Origin: Hedera helix
Lineage: Eukaryota; Streptophyta; Magnoliopsida; Apiales; Araliaceae
Assembly (NCBI GenBank): GCA_947179155.2
Contig: OX359264.1
Span: 8,348,501 to 8,412,500, forward strand
DNA length: 64,000 nucleotides
Direction: 5' to 3'
The notes under the pieces are model-generated. The model had not been told where the DNA came from, did not search any database, and worked only from the letters and a program-made list of their open reading frames with translations. Below are positions 26,957-39,594 of the stretch, piece by piece. The translations under genes and the position numbers were made by a program. Position 1 is the first letter of the stretch. The number at the start of each line of letters is the position of its first letter.

Positions 26957-27507
26957 ATACTCACTCAGTTCCAAAATTATGTTTCAGATAAGAATCAATT
27001 CAACTTTCAAGAAATTTATTTCATCTATCGCTGTCTAATTATTTATTTTCAAGTGAAGTTGCTATCGCTTACTAAAAAAACAAAGATTTAACGTTCTTTT
27101 TTCACAAATTTGGTCAATTTGGGCCACTTTCATCAAATTGATGGTTGAAATGAGCCACAATTGCTTTAGATTTCATGACATGGACAATACCCACCAATAA
27201 AGAAATTACTTTCATCATAGTGGGGGTGTTCTTGTCAGCTTTCAACATGTACGGCTGTCAAGGTAACTAACTACCTTAGGCAGGGATCTGTAATTTCGTG
27301 TCATATTACATTAATTTCAATGAAAAAAGTTGAAGGTTACATTAATGGAAAGAATCCATTTGTAATTTGGGAGTATTATTATATTAATGATAGTAACCAG
27401 TAGCTGTGGTACAAAAAGCCAAGAGAATCCATATATATCTGCAATTCCCTAAAACATAAGATAATAATATGTGTCAGTGGTGCTCTATTTAATTATTCGG
27501 ATGTGTA

Positions 27508-27536
<29 letters not shown>
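27508..27536. repeat. 29-base poly-C tract
   Basis: Uninterrupted C run in the intergenic region. Confidence 0.95.
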
Positions 27537-27538
<2 letters not shown>

Positions 27539-27776
27539 GCCCTTAATAACCCAAAATACCCTTTAAATTAACAGATGGGTCAAGAAATTACTGGCCCTAA
27601 ATGGTAAAGTTAGAGACAAAGTGACAGAAGGCACGTAGACAATGGAGAACCATACAAAATCATAAAGCATGGTAGCGCTTATAATTTGGTTTCTAATCAC
27701 TATGGTAGATTACGATTTAGCAGGCAATTGATTTGACCAATATGATGAATTATTATGTTATTTTGATAATATTTTC

Positions 27777-28046
27777 TTCCCCCTTGGTCGCAAATTAAAT
27801 TTTTAATTTTAATTTTTTAGTCAAGTTGTTTTTTTTTTAAATTAAAAATTAAGTGTGTGTATGTATATGTATACATTTTTAAAATTATAAAAATTAGGTT
27901 TAGTAGTAAATTGTATATACTTTTTTTTAGTTATAATCTTTTTTATCTATATTTTGATAATGATGGTACACAAATTAATTTAAAAAATGATCAATTTATT
28001 TTAAAGAAATAAAAATTGGATATTTAATTTAGAACAAAAAGAATAT
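27777..28046. mobile_element. Stowaway-like MITE, decayed copy
   Basis: The degenerate left end CCCCCTTGGTCGCAAATTAA, the internal TTTTTAAAATTATAAAAATT and GTATATACTTTTTTTTAGTT, and the right ATTTAATTTAGAACAAAAAG match the copies at 38000 and 40990 in order. Confidence 0.65.
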
Positions 28047-28840
28047 TTAATTCGATTAATTATGTTCTTAATTGGATTTTATGCCACATTAAGTATTTTT
28101 ACTTACATTTAAATAAAATTTGATTTTTTTATAATAGTTTAAGATTTTGTCGTTGTTGATTCTTTATGAAAATAACAATTCTCTTATATATTATTGATAA
28201 TATGTTCTATTATATTACACTGATATAATATTAACTCATAATGAGAATCAATTTTATACGGTTGTTTGTAAATTAATATTTTTACAGTATTTAATAGAAA
28301 TCAAATAATTTTGTATTTAAAATAAATTCAAAGAGTTTTAAATTTTTTTAATAAATTATATAATATTATTTATCATAGAAAAATTCATTTAATAATTTTA
28401 ACATAATCAAAATTTCTTAATTTTCTCTCAAATTATAAAGTCGACAAATTCCCATTAAATAGTATAAAAACACCAATTTATAGACATCCCTATAATTTAT
28501 TCTCTACCATAATTTTAATTTGTATGTTTACAATTTAATAACTTTTTTCGACTAAGTTAAATAATATTTATAATATGAGAAAATAATATTAGTACATTGC
28601 TTTTATTAAACTAAAAAAAAATGGGTATTTTCTTATTAGTGGGTATGCTAGTGGAAAAATTATAAAGTATTCCTGAAACAGCTGTCACATGGTAATTTAT
28701 ATCATTTATGTGTTATTATTTTAATATTTATAATAAATTATTTTATTTTAAACATTAAGATAATAGCATATAAATAATTTAAAATTCTACTATAGAATCA
28801 CCGAATAATTACTCACGAAACCTTGGGATCTCGTCTCAGT

Positions 28841-30096
28841 CCTAATCCTCATGCAAGAGAGAGTCTAGAGGGGAGAGAAGGATTGAGACTTGACTACATT
28901 AACCTAGGATAGGTTAGCCACCTTCTCTATGACTCCTATTTTCTCTCTCTCTAGAAAACTTTCTTTTTGGTTTTTACTCTGCTTTACTGTTTGTTGGTAC
29001 TGAATTTTGTTTGTTTCTTCTCTTTTTGCCAATCTGCTTTTGATCATTATTTCACAATTCTCACTGCTTTTTTTGGGCCACAATAGCTGACTGCACTTTA
29101 CTTACTATATAGGGGTTTTGGGTATCTAATTTCTAGAATACATGAGTGTGATGAGACTTTGAGTTCAAGAGAACGAATGAAAGATATGTGATTACTTCTA
29201 CTAGCAATGTGTTGGGGTATTCTTTGTATTTACTTCTCTGAGATCCATTGTGGGGTAAGGTCATTTTCACAAGTTCTTCTACTCCTTCCTTTTGTTTATT
29301 TTCAAATGCAAGTGTTTATAAAGATGTGTTTTTTCTGTTTAATGATTTTATTTTTGTATTAATTGTTACCCTCATTTGAGCTTTCAATTATTCATAAATT
29401 GGTGCTACTTTTTCTTTGTAATGATTAAGTTTGGTGGGATCAAGATTAGTGCGTCTGAGGTTTTTCTGATCTGAAGCGTTGGAATTAGTAGTGGGGTCTG
29501 TTTGCATTTTGCTGTTAGTGATTGCTCTCTGAGTATAAGATCCTTAAACTGTTGGTTATATTATTTCCCCAAATTTTGTAATCTGATAACGCTATCTCTT
29601 TTCAGTAATTTGGCAAATGGGTATGGCTCTTTATTAGTGCAGATTTAGCTTTGCAACTGAATCCTGTTGCCATTATTGTTGATGCATTATTGTTTGTTCT
29701 TCTCCCAACTACTTTTAGCAGACAAGCGTTTGAAAATAGATAGTAGCTGAGTGATAAGATGGACATTACGTGAACAATTTATCAGCAATTACATGATACA
29801 TTAATTGTGTGAGTGCTTTGCTTGGTTTATTTTGGCATACAATTAATGTGACGATGCTACTTTATTTCCAATTTTGCTAGGCTCTCAAAAATTTGTCAAA
29901 TAAATGCTTTCATTTTGAATTTATTAAGATTGTACCCGTGTGATTGATTGTGAATCTTGCTCATGGTGATTATTTACGTATTGATTCTACTTATCAGTTC
30001 TTCTTTCAAATTAGATGTGAAGTTCAATTTTAATGTATTAGATATTTAACATTTGCTTCGTAATTTCCTTTTTTCGTACAGATTGCAGATCCATAA
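28841..30096 (+). promoter_or_regulatory. Leader region of the DUF3527 gene with probable 5' UTR intron
   Basis: A CT-rich leader (CTCTCTCTCTAGAAAAC) lies near 28940. A candidate donor GGG|GTAAGG is at 29255. A good acceptor, TTTTTTCGTACAG, ends at 30081, 15 bp before the ATG. This would be a non-coding first exon and an intron of about 830 bp. The transcription start is not defined. Confidence 0.45.
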
Positions 30097-33000
30097 ATGG
30101 GACTGGGAATGGACCTGGATTTTGACAAATATTGTGTAGTCGATGGAAGTCCTAATACTGTTCTTCCATCTTCCCGCCATTGTTCCAAAGGAAAACCCAA
30201 ATGTGGAAATGATCTGTTGAGCCAAAAGAAGGGCTTCAATGATATTATTTTTCATCGTTATTGTAGTGCATCCTGTAATAGCGCTCCATCTAGGACAATT
30301 CTGCATGAAGGACATGAAGTGCAGAAGAGGGGTTCAGTATATCAAAACTCTCAAGAAGTAAGGAATATGAAGAAAATGGGAGATATTGGGGGTAGGAGAA
30401 AAATTGAATTTCCCCGAAGCAGTGCTACAGCCTTTTCATTGGGAATTGTTGATTCATTGTGTAGTTCAGACGAGGATAGCTCACAATTAGAACATAATAG
30501 ATCCTCACCGATGTCACTAAACACGGAGTCAAGTACATCTGTTAGCAAGCCTCACATCCCTCAGGAGTTCTTGGATCTCACCTTCGAGCCTATTTCAGAA
30601 AGAGGGGTCTCATCAGATAGCTTCTTACAGATTTCCCCGGGTTTAGATGGCAGAGAAAATCAATCAGCTGAAAATGTAAAGAGACAATTGCTTGAGAATT
30701 CCAAGGGCAGATGTGATCCAGCTGTTGGTCCTACAAGAGATGGTAATAGACTTCGAGAAAGAGATTCTGCATTCACTTTGCACAAATCACTATCTGCTAA
30801 ACTAGCTCTTCCCCATTCACCTTCTCACTCAGAAAGTTATTGCTTCAATCCGAACAGTCCAAAATCTCGCCTCAACTCCATCCGAAAGATGTTTGATCCA
30901 TTTGCTAAGTCCAAGTTGCAGAGAAGTTCCTTGAGCTCTGCTACTGTATCTGTTGAGGTGGCTCCAGTTGAGAAAGTTAGCATCAGTAGGAACAAGACAT
31001 TGCGAAAATCTCTGCTGCATGATTTCTCAAACATGACAGGGGATACGCTATTTGATTCTCAGTTTGTCAAGAAAGAGTACAATAAGCCTCCCAGGCCTTG
31101 TTCGCCGACTCACCTACGTGGTCTTCTGAAACTGGAAAATAAACATGGGGTGCCATTTTATGAGTTCACAGTAAAGAACCCGGAAGATAGTTTTGTGGCC
31201 AAGTCATGGAAGGCCGGAAATACTTTAAATTGGGTGTATACCTTTCACACTTCTCACAACAAAAGGAAGAGTCATACTAGTGGATGGGGATTGAAAGATA
31301 GCAACAAAGTATCCTCTATGGTGGGACAGATGCAAGTTTCCTGTTTTCTGTGTGCAGAACTTAAAGATGCCAGAGCTTTTGATAACTCTATAATGACAGA
31401 ATTTGTGTTATATGATATTGCACAGGCAAAAAAAAATGTCACTGTTAAAAATAATTCTCTCTCTTTACCTGAGGTTACTAAACCTCCCAAGGGTTATAGT
31501 GAAATTTCAACTGAGGAAACATGCAAGTTGGATGAGACTTCCGATCAGACAAAGATCAAACTTCAACCAAAACATGTATCTGAGTGTGATCATAATCCGT
31601 GGGCACCAGCAGATTTGCATCCGAACCTTGAAATTGCAGCCATTATTATACAAGTTCCATTTGAGAAGAGAGAAATCTCGAATGGAAAAAGAGGGGATCA
31701 GAAGAGTGATCAACCACTTTCTGACTTGCATTATCTTCCTGGGAATGAGAAGAGAACAAATTGCTTAATCCCGGCAAAGGTGAATGTTGTGACCTCTTCT
31801 GGAAATCATAGTTTGCCAACTACTGAAAGTCCCGGCCCTTCACGACTGTTAAATAGATGGAAGTTAGGGGGAGGCTGTGACTGTGGTGGCTGGGATATGG
31901 GGTGCCCCCTTGTCGTTTTCGGCAATTCTGATATCCAATGTGCTGAAGACCATCCCCTTGTGAATAACCAGCAGCCTTGGAAACTTTATGTACAGGTAAG
32001 CTTCTCAACCAGTAAGGATATGCTCTATAACTATAGGGTGGCTTATAAGTGCTCTCGTATTAAGCATTTTAGGTTAGTTATGAAATACTTTAAGCATTAT
32101 AGGTGATAGATCGATAAATATATAGAAGATCAAAAGATCAGTTCCTTATGCACAGTATTCTGATCCTTCCTTGGACTCATTGAAGATACAAGGGGAGAAA
32201 GGACTGTAAACCTCTTAGGAAGGCCCAAAAAAATGGTTTACTCAAATTCCTTTGTCTATTACTTGCATAGTTGTCAAATCGTGAAGTGTATCGAGTATTG
32301 AAAATCCCCATATCGTAAACCCCCGTATTGTGTATCGTGGATCGTATTTAAGATACGGAAAGAAAATAAAAAATGTAGTAATATATATTTAAATATATGA
32401 AAGTTAAAACACAAGTTTGACTATATATAAGAGTAGTCAAGTAAATATTATTATAAACTAAAAATAAATTTTAAAGTTAAATAGTAGCCAAAATACTCTA
32501 AATTGATTCATTAGATATTATTTCAGTAATCTTTATAGAGTAACAAGAGAAAATGAAAATTCAGATTCACCTTTAATTTATAAAACAAAGAGAATAATGC
32601 AAATTAGCAACTGGAGATTTATATATCTGCTTATAGAAAGTGACGTGGAAAAAGTAGAGCGACAAATATAATATTCTAAAAAGTGATTAAAGGTTTATGA
32701 AGCAATATAAAATATGTTTGTACTAGAAAATCTTTTCGATTGAAATGTTAAAAGGCTTAAGAGTTTTGTTTTTTGTCTTTTAGATCTACATGAAAACTTT
32801 TTCAAATTGGTTGCTTTTAAAAAGTATCGTGCATTGTATCGTATCGTATCGCAAGAATCGTATCGAATCGTAAGATACGGTATCATTTTAGATTCACCAT
32901 GCGATACGTATCGAATTGTCTTTGTATCGTATCGTATCGTAAGATACGTATCGCGTATCGTAAGATTCTGACAACTATGATTACTTGTCATAAAGGAATA

Positions 33001-34080
33001 GATAGATGCATAATAGGTATTTGTCTATAACATGGAATGCAAATTTCTATTGAAATGGCAATAATGTGATTTAGTCTGTGCATGTTACGTACAGTTAGGA
33101 AACCAAGTCATATGAAATATTGGTGATTCTCTTTTCGTTATACCTTATTATTATTCATAGGCAATTCCAAAAAGAAAATCTATCCCAATTTGATTAAAAT
33201 TCATGTGATACTGCAATAAACAAATAAGTTGACCTTCTCAGATGCCATGGACACAACAATTTGACTCCGTAATATGTAAGGTTTTTGGAAAATTATTATC
33301 ACAGCTGCTCTTGAGTCTTGACCGTCAGAACAACCTTCATTTTGAGCAATCACCATATCTTTTTATTATTTATATGGATTACAATATAGTAGTACATGGT
33401 TATACCAACTTTGTTGAAAGAAAGTTAACGAGTCCCTCAGAAAACGTGCTTAATAGTGATTGCAGTGATCACAGAACCACACAAAACCCCAAAGCGACTT
33501 TCATCCCTTTTGATTGAAAGACAACTGTGTCCCACACCCGTGATTATGTTCACTCACCCTTCCTATTGTGTGGTGGTGGAGAGGTAATGGTGACTTGTAT
33601 AGGATCAGTTATGAGTAGTCACTAAGTGTCACTTCTTACATGAAGTTTGTCGATAAGCATCTTATTAACGCTTATTCATCATAGTTTTGTAGGTTATTTT
33701 CTATTTTTCATGAATTGAACCTTGTAGTGTTTTTTGATCGTAATTGTGAACAGGGAGGGAAAGAAAAAGCACCAGCATTGACAATGACAGTAACCGACGA
33801 GGGAGAATATGAAGTTGATTTCCATGCACAGTTAACCACTTTACAGGCCTTCTCCATTTGTGTTGCTATCTTGCATTGTACAGAAGCCTCCATTGCAGTT
33901 GGGCAGGAAACAGACAAGCAATTGCTGCAATGTGATTCGCTGAGGGTGTTCATTGACGAGGATGTTAAATATTTAATTGAATCGTTCACAGAGGAGGAAA
34001 AAAGGAAAGTGGATAAGAAGACAGAGGCCCCACAGTCTTTTGTACTCAACCCACCCTTTTCTCCTATTGCCCGAGTATAG
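30097..34080 (+). CDS. DUF3527-family protein, function unknown
   Basis: Two exons, 30097-31995 and 33754-34080, join in phase 0 at CAG|GTAAGC and AACAG|GGA, giving 741 residues. The N-terminal half is serine-rich and probably disordered. The conserved region starts near residue 340 (RGLLKLENKHGVPFYEF) and runs to the C terminus. It includes LHPNLEIAAIIIQVPFE, the cysteine/glycine cluster CDCGGWDMGCP at about 592-604, and in exon 2 EGEYEVDFHAQLTTLQAFS. These are the marks of plant DUF3527 proteins; I know of no assigned biochemical role. There is no signal peptide or membrane segment. Without splicing the frame would run on to 669 residues and a stop at 32104, losing the conserved C terminus. 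The intron carries a hAT MITE. Confidence 0.9.
32266..32979. mobile_element. hAT MITE with CGTATC repeats in the DUF3527 intron
   Basis: Terminal inverted repeat CATAGTTGTCA / TGACAACTATG is exact over 11 bp and continues with a one-base indel (AAATC / GAATC). The 8 bp ATTACTTG flanks both sides exactly (32258-32265 and 32980-32987). The inner ends are rich in GTATCGTATCGTAAGATACG-type motifs. Length is 714 bp with no transposase. Confidence 0.93.
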
Positions 34081-35323
34081 ACTCAACAAATGTACTTAGC
34101 AATGCAGAAATGAAGTCTTCTGAGAAATTCGAACTGGGTTTAGAGCGGCAGGATAGCGGTTCCTGCCATCTATACTGCATGTTGCTTCGGGAAGAGTCTA
34201 AAATTTGAAAGTCTTATGTGGCAGAGACCCGATAGTCGAGCTTGCTAGATAGTACAAGGGTACAGGTTTGGGCTGAGATTTGCCATCTCTTTTGGTGAGG
34301 GGTTAATATGCTGCTTGTGGCAAAATATTCTTGCGGTATACACAATTTGTCTTCTAGTTTTATAGCCAAAAACATTAAATGGAAACACCATGCTGTGCAT
34401 ATAGTAGTCAGTACTGAGAGATGTAGTGAAATTCAAATTGTTGGGAGGTAGTGGTTATTTTAGTTTAAATATGTTTGTAATTCATTACAATTAAGGTATT
34501 CTGGAAAGGTCAATTCTGGAATTGTGTCCACAACTCTCACTAGCATGCCTTTGGAGCATCACAAACTTTTGGATGTATCTTGGAATAATAGGTCTACTAT
34601 TGAATCCCCTTTTTGTTCCCTCAAAGATTAGAAATGGAAATATTAGCAGCCATTTCATAGCGTGTATTATTTGTGTGTGGTGGGTGTATATCCGCGTGTA
34701 TATATCGCGCACGTATGAGAATGGTATAAAAGCAACAGAATAATATTCAAAATAACATGATAATGCACAAACATCTCAATGCCTAAACCAATACAAATAA
34801 TTAAATATCTTCAATTAATTAGTGAATTATAAAATATTAATTAACAACTCGAGCAAAGTGTTGCTTTGAAACATGAATTCTTAAAAAAAATAAAATAACC
34901 GGACACCAAAGCGAGAAGAATACACATTACAGTGATATAATAATATAGGTATAAATATAATAATAAATTAATATATATTTATATATGTATATTAATATAA
35001 GCAAATGAGCATTCAATAGTTCTAAAACAGACAATGCCTACATACTAAAAAGTCCATTAATTCTAGAATTAGATCTACAATTTATTTTTTAAAATTAATT
35101 TATAACATTCTAAAATTTATAATTAATACTAATTTAACTACGTTGAGTACAAACAACAATAACTATTATAAAATAATTAAAAAAGTAATAATAATATTAA
35201 TTACTATATTTTTCGTTTTCAAAACTTTAATAAATTTATGTTGATTTTGAATTTCAAATTTCAATTAAAAAGTCAAAATAGATATATGATTTTGAGACTA
35301 ATATACAAGGCTATAGGCATTTT

Positions 35324-35488
35324 TTTACTGAAATTGATATTTTTACAGCATTTTTTTATATTTTCGCATGAAAACGATCGTTATAAACTTATAACGACGG
35401 TTAAAACTATCGTTATAGACTTATAGTAACGATTTTTCATGTGAAAATATCAAAAAATACCGTAAAAATATCAATTTCCTTACTAAAA
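35324..35488. mobile_element. Near-symmetric foldback element
   Basis: The arms are about 75-80 bp around a centre near 35405. Left GAAATTGATATTTTTACAGC, then TATTTTCGCATGAAAA and CGTTATAAACTTATAACG, is matched by the reverse complement of the right arm. It could form one long hairpin. Confidence 0.85.
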
Positions 35489-36222
35489 TACATATCGGCC
35501 CTTTTTTTTTTAATAATCAAACAGTGGGCCTTAAATGTATTAAAAAAAGCCTTAAATATTACATTAAGAAGCCTATATTTCACCAAAAGTTATATTATAA
35601 GCTTTATATTTCTTTAAACTTACACCGAGCATCCTTCTATATAGGAATAATTATTCAGGGTTCCAAAAACAGGGCCAGATGTTGTCCCCACCAATCACAT
35701 GTTATCATTTCAGCTCTGATAGTGGGTCCAAATATAAAATTTACGTAAACTTCATATATATCTCATATAAAATTTGTGTAAATCTTATATATGTGAGCAC
35801 TTCTCCAAGAGCACCTAATAATTTTTTATATATAGACTTCTACAAAAAAGCCATTGGGGCGCCGCCCCCACTGCCCCTACTGTGAGGCCGACCCTGACTG
35901 TGGCTATGGATAAGGATACATATATGGGAGTAATGCATAGTTAATATTAGTTATCTACACTATTTCATCTACTGCATTCTTAACGGTTCATATCAAAGAT
36001 TTAAAACCCAAATTATTAAATAAAATTATATTCCGGAATTCAAATCTGAAAATACTCTTTCAGGGTAACTAGTCCCGAAAGGTAAGCAGGGAACTTTTTT
36101 GTGTATTTATCAAAATCCATTTGTCTCTTCTTCCCCTTTCTTTCGGCGGCACAATCTGGCGATATCAAAATTGTTTTGTAAAGATATCAATGTGTATTTA
36201 GTGTTCGGGCAGGATAGCAATT

Positions 36223-36271
36223 TGCATTCAAGATTCGTCCCCTCTGTTCTTGCTCGCGCTCCTGCCGCTTA
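36223..36271 (+). pseudogene. Fragment of a second B3 gene, 3' coding end
   Basis: TGCATTCAAGATTCGTCCCC followed by TCTGTTCTTGCTCGCGCTCC matches the last codons of the intact B3 gene at 39539-39594 with four mismatches and a 6 bp gap, up to a TAG. Upstream similarity fades quickly. I read it as the decayed 3' end of a tandem B3 copy. Confidence 0.75.
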
Positions 36272-37999
36272 GAGAATTTGGATAATATATGTGGATTAGT
36301 TAATGTTATGAGAGTTGGAAAAGATTTATATCACGGCAAAAATAGGTCGACTCTTGTTGTAACTAGACACGTAAATTAATTAACAAACAATGTCATCGTG
36401 CCTATTTACAATAAGAGAGAACATGTTTTTGTGATAACGTATAGGAGTATTTGGTTATTCGTTCCATGCCCATTCGAATGGGTTTTACAATTTCCTAATT
36501 TGAATTCATTTATCAACTGAAATTGTAAATTCCCTCAACTAACTAAAACTATCAGAATTAACTAACTACGCAATTCATCTTGCTTGTACACATTGCATGA
36601 CTGTGGACTGAAGTCACTAAACAATACTTCCTCTGCTCCACAAATGGTACATTAATATTTATCTCAATTTTCCCCTAAGTTATCGTATAATTTTTTAAAA
36701 GCAATATATTAAGTATAGGCTTCATTTGTTTATTTTTATGTCAAATTATAAACTATACTAAACAACTATACTTAATAATACAATAATACATATATTAATT
36801 CACGCAGTCCGACAAAAATCACATTTTTTTAATAAAAAAAAAGTAACAATTATATGCTAAGTGACTGTTAAAATACAATTGTTTGTTCTATGAAATACAT
36901 ATATACAATTTTATATTTATATTTTTGTAAATAAAAAAGTTGGCTGGTTTAAAAGTTTTAGGCTAAGTTGATGTCAAAATACACTCGCATACTTGGTAGT
37001 AGTCTTAGATTCGGGGAGAACTCTCTTTTTGGAGAGACCCTCCTCTAAATCTCTTTCTTTTTTTCATTATTGTTTGGTAATAATTCTTTATTCTTGTGCA
37101 GTTTGACTTATTTTTTCAATAAGTTGAGTTATTTCTTTCTCTTTTTGAGAGAGTTTTATTATTATCTTTTATGAGATTTTGCATTCTTCATTTTGAAGAT
37201 ATTTTTTTTCATTCTTGTGAAGTTTTTTTGTACCATAGATTAATAATAAAGATAAAATAATTAGATTTAGGTGTGGCGTTTACGGTTAGTTATTATTCCG
37301 TTATTTAGTCAACTCTGTGCATTATATTGTTATCTTTGAAATATAACTATTTTTTAGGAATATCTGTGGTGGTTAGTAGCTATAATTTTAATTGAACCTA
37401 TTTCTAATTATTTGTTCATTTTGTTGAAAGAATTACCAATTTTATTCTTATTGTTGCACTCCTTTCATTTCTTTTCTTGTAACATATTATAGTTTTAATA
37501 TAGAACAACACAACGAGTTTAAGGGCGGGATAAGGCTTAAAAGGAATGGACGAGCGTAGACTTAATAGTGAAGGCATACCCCCGGATTATAAATATGAGA
37601 TTAATGACATAAAAAATAAAAGACAACTGTCGAGAGAAACGGTTAGAGTTCTTTATTGCGTTTCAATCTTTTGATTATTTGATCAAAACAAAAAACATAC
37701 TTCGTAGTTATACTCACACGATCCATAAAAAAAGTAATATTTGAATTTAATACTATTTAATTTGTAAAATCTTAAAATTCAAACCGTGATGTGATTTATT
37801 TATTTAATTTTGAACAAAATAAACTCCGTTATAAAATATTAGATTAGTTTTGACTTTTTGGAGTCCTTTCAATACATTTTCAAACTCATAATTAATATTA
37901 ATTTACTCAATTTTAGTTTTAATTATCTAAAAAGTATTATTTATTACAAGATATATTATTTTCATATTTTGAATAAATTGCATTAATTTTGAATTATTA

Positions 38000-38262
38000 T
38001 ACTACCTCCGTCCCAACTTAAATGCCTAATTTTGACCATTTTTTTTGGTCAAATTGATTATTTTTAAAATTAATAATTAAGCGTATATAAATATATTTTT
38101 AAAATTATAAACATTGGGGTTAATAGAAAATTGTGTATACTTTTTTTATTATAATCTTTGCACTTATATTTTGGCAGAAATAGACAAAAAATTGTTTTAA
38201 AATAGTCAATCTGAGTCAAAAAAATTAAAAATGAACATTTAATTTAGATATAAGGAGTATTA
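38000..38262. mobile_element. Stowaway-like MITE
   Basis: It starts TACTACCTCCGTCCCAACTT and ends AATTTAGATATAAGGAGTA, next to TA. The inverted inner arms are TTTTGACCATTTTTTTTGGT and AGTCAATCTGAGTCAAAAAA. It lies about 120 bp upstream of the conserved B3 promoter block. Confidence 0.75.
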
Positions 38263-38384
38263 AATTATGATCCAAAATATAAGATCAGTGTATATTTATA
38301 TCAAATTCTAAATTATGCCTGTAAAAATGCATATAAAATACGCTTAAAATACATATTATGTCTTGCATATACTAAATTGCAAAG

Positions 38385-38766
38385 CCAGCCGGTCCAGTCC
38401 TGTCGGTTGAATGCATTAACCGTGAATTATGCTTGAGCGGTTCAATTTTAATTGGTTCAATGATGAATTGGAGGGACCGGCAGAGCAGAGCGCCAGAGCA
38501 ACAATTTCCCGATTTTTATTTTCCGGTGAGTTTTAATTACAAACCCAATTTGATTTTGGAAAGGTGTTTTAAACAAAATCTCCAGGCAATCTAAGTAATT
38601 AATGTATCTGATTTAGAAAAGGAAATTTCCCTTGGATCTCTTAATTGGTAATCAAGTAAACTCGTTTTCCCTATATATATGCACCCAGTTCTCCAAACTT
38701 CACAGATTGCTACTAAAACCTTAAACCCTGACAAGAAGCAAGTTCATTGAGGTTTAAGGTTTAGTG
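38385..38766 (+). promoter_or_regulatory. Promoter and leader of the B3 gene
   Basis: A TATA box, CTATATATAT, lies at 38671-38680, about 90 bp upstream of the ATG. The block 38385-38700 recurs in diverged form at 44150-44460, with shared CGGTTGAATG, TGAATTATG, AGCAACAAT and AAACCCAATTT in the same order. Confidence 0.7.
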
Positions 38767-39594
38767 ATGAATCCGAAACAGCAGCTCTCTTCTTCTTCTT
38801 CTTCTTCTTCTTCCTCTAATTGTTCCTCTTTTTCCACCATAACTAATCAAACAGAGAAGAAAGCCCATCGAACCCCTCCTCTAAATTCTATGAAATTTAC
38901 AGTCAAACTCGATAATTCAAACCCCTCTGTTCTTCCAACAGTCAAGAAATGCAATGACTCAAGAAAAAGAAAGGAACCCGAGAAAGAAATTAATCTGGGG
39001 TTGAGTTTGTATGATCAAACTTGGTTTAATATCAAGGACAATACCCAAAACAAGAAAACCGAGATTCTTGACGATCCTCCTGCTTACATGGGTCCTAAGA
39101 AATCTCCTGAAGATATTCGAGTGGCTAAAAGACTGAGGAGTTTCAGAGTTTATTGCCATCAAGAAGAAGAAGAGGAGAAGTTTATGGGTGTTTCAACAAA
39201 ACTCAAACTGTTTGATGATCCATGGAAAATCAGGAAAGTTTTGAGAGAAAGTGACTGCAACCATCTGTGCAGGCTTATGCTGTCTAAAGATTTGGTGAAG
39301 AAGAACATCATCGATGTTTGGAATCATGTTGGGTATGTGGAAGAAGTGGCGAAAATTTGGAGCAAAGATGGGGTTGGAGTTAAGGTATTGGATTATGACA
39401 GGGATACGGAGTATGAGTTGACATTCAAAAATCTGCTTGCAAGTGATTGCTATGTGTTTGGTCATAACTGGAGCCCCAAGTTTGTGAAAGAGAGGAGTCT
39501 TAAGAGGGGTGACGAGATTGGGCTGTACTGGAGCCATATGCATTCAAGATTTGTGCTATCTGTTCTTGCTCGCGCTCCTGCTCCTGCTCCTTAG
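38767..39594 (+). CDS. B3-domain transcription factor-like protein
   Basis: A single exon of 275 residues. I start at the ATG at 38767; the codon just before it is GTG. After a poly-serine run from a TCT microsatellite (residues about 9-18) comes a lysine/arginine-rich stretch. LGLSL at residues 77-81 fits the LxLxL EAR repression motif. A C-terminal B3 domain covers about residues 155-270, with IRKVLRESDCNHLCRLMLSK, then LTFKNLLASDCYVFGHNW and LKRGDEIGLYW. This pattern belongs to the plant-specific B3 group typified by Arabidopsis At1g05920-like proteins, nuclear DNA-binding proteins of mostly unknown targets. It ends in ARAPAPAP. It is probably the sole intact member of a decayed tandem set. 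Confidence 0.85.
   Translation: MNPKQQLSSSSSSSSSSNCSSFSTITNQTEKKAHRTPPLNSMKFTVKLDNSNPSVLPTVKKCNDSRKRKEPEKEINLGLSLYDQTWFNIKDNTQNKKTEILDDPPAYMGPKKSPEDIRVAKRLRSFRVYCHQEEEEEKFMGVSTKLKLFDDPWKIRKVLRESDCNHLCRLMLSKDLVKKNIIDVWNHVGYVEEVAKIWSKDGVGVKVLDYDRDTEYELTFKNLLASDCYVFGHNWSPKFVKERSLKRGDEIGLYWSHMHSRFVLSVLARAPAPAP

Larger units (their letters stand above)
23556..28840. other. Intergenic region with MITEs and simple repeats
   Basis: Apart from the MITEs listed separately, it holds the 3' flank of the BAH gene, a two-copy tandem repeat at 24786-24893, a 29-base poly-C tract and AT-rich sequence. No supported gene was seen. Confidence 0.7.
34081..38380. other. Intergenic region, B3 remnant and MITEs
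   Basis: It holds the 3' flank of the DUF3527 gene, AT-rich sequence, a foldback element at 35324-35488, a G/C-rich patch near 35850-35900, a B3 pseudogene fragment at 36223-36271 and MITE-like sequence near 36620-36830. No intact gene is supported. Confidence 0.7.

Noticed and set aside
31996..32106. Extension of the DUF3527 first exon to a stop at 32104
   Set aside because: CAG|GTAAGC is a strong donor and the downstream exon in phase 0 supplies the conserved C terminus. The extension has no family resemblance.
32695..32991. Minus-strand open frame of 98 codons in the DUF3527 intron
   Set aside because: It lies almost entirely inside the hAT MITE and encodes only the translated GTATCG repeats.
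33708..34049. Minus-strand frame of 113 codons
   Set aside because: Antisense shadow of the second DUF3527 exon.
35657..35897. Possible small hAT element from CAGGGTTCC to GCCGACCCTG
   Set aside because: The ends agree over only six bases and the flanks TAATTATT and ACTGTGGC do not form a target duplication.
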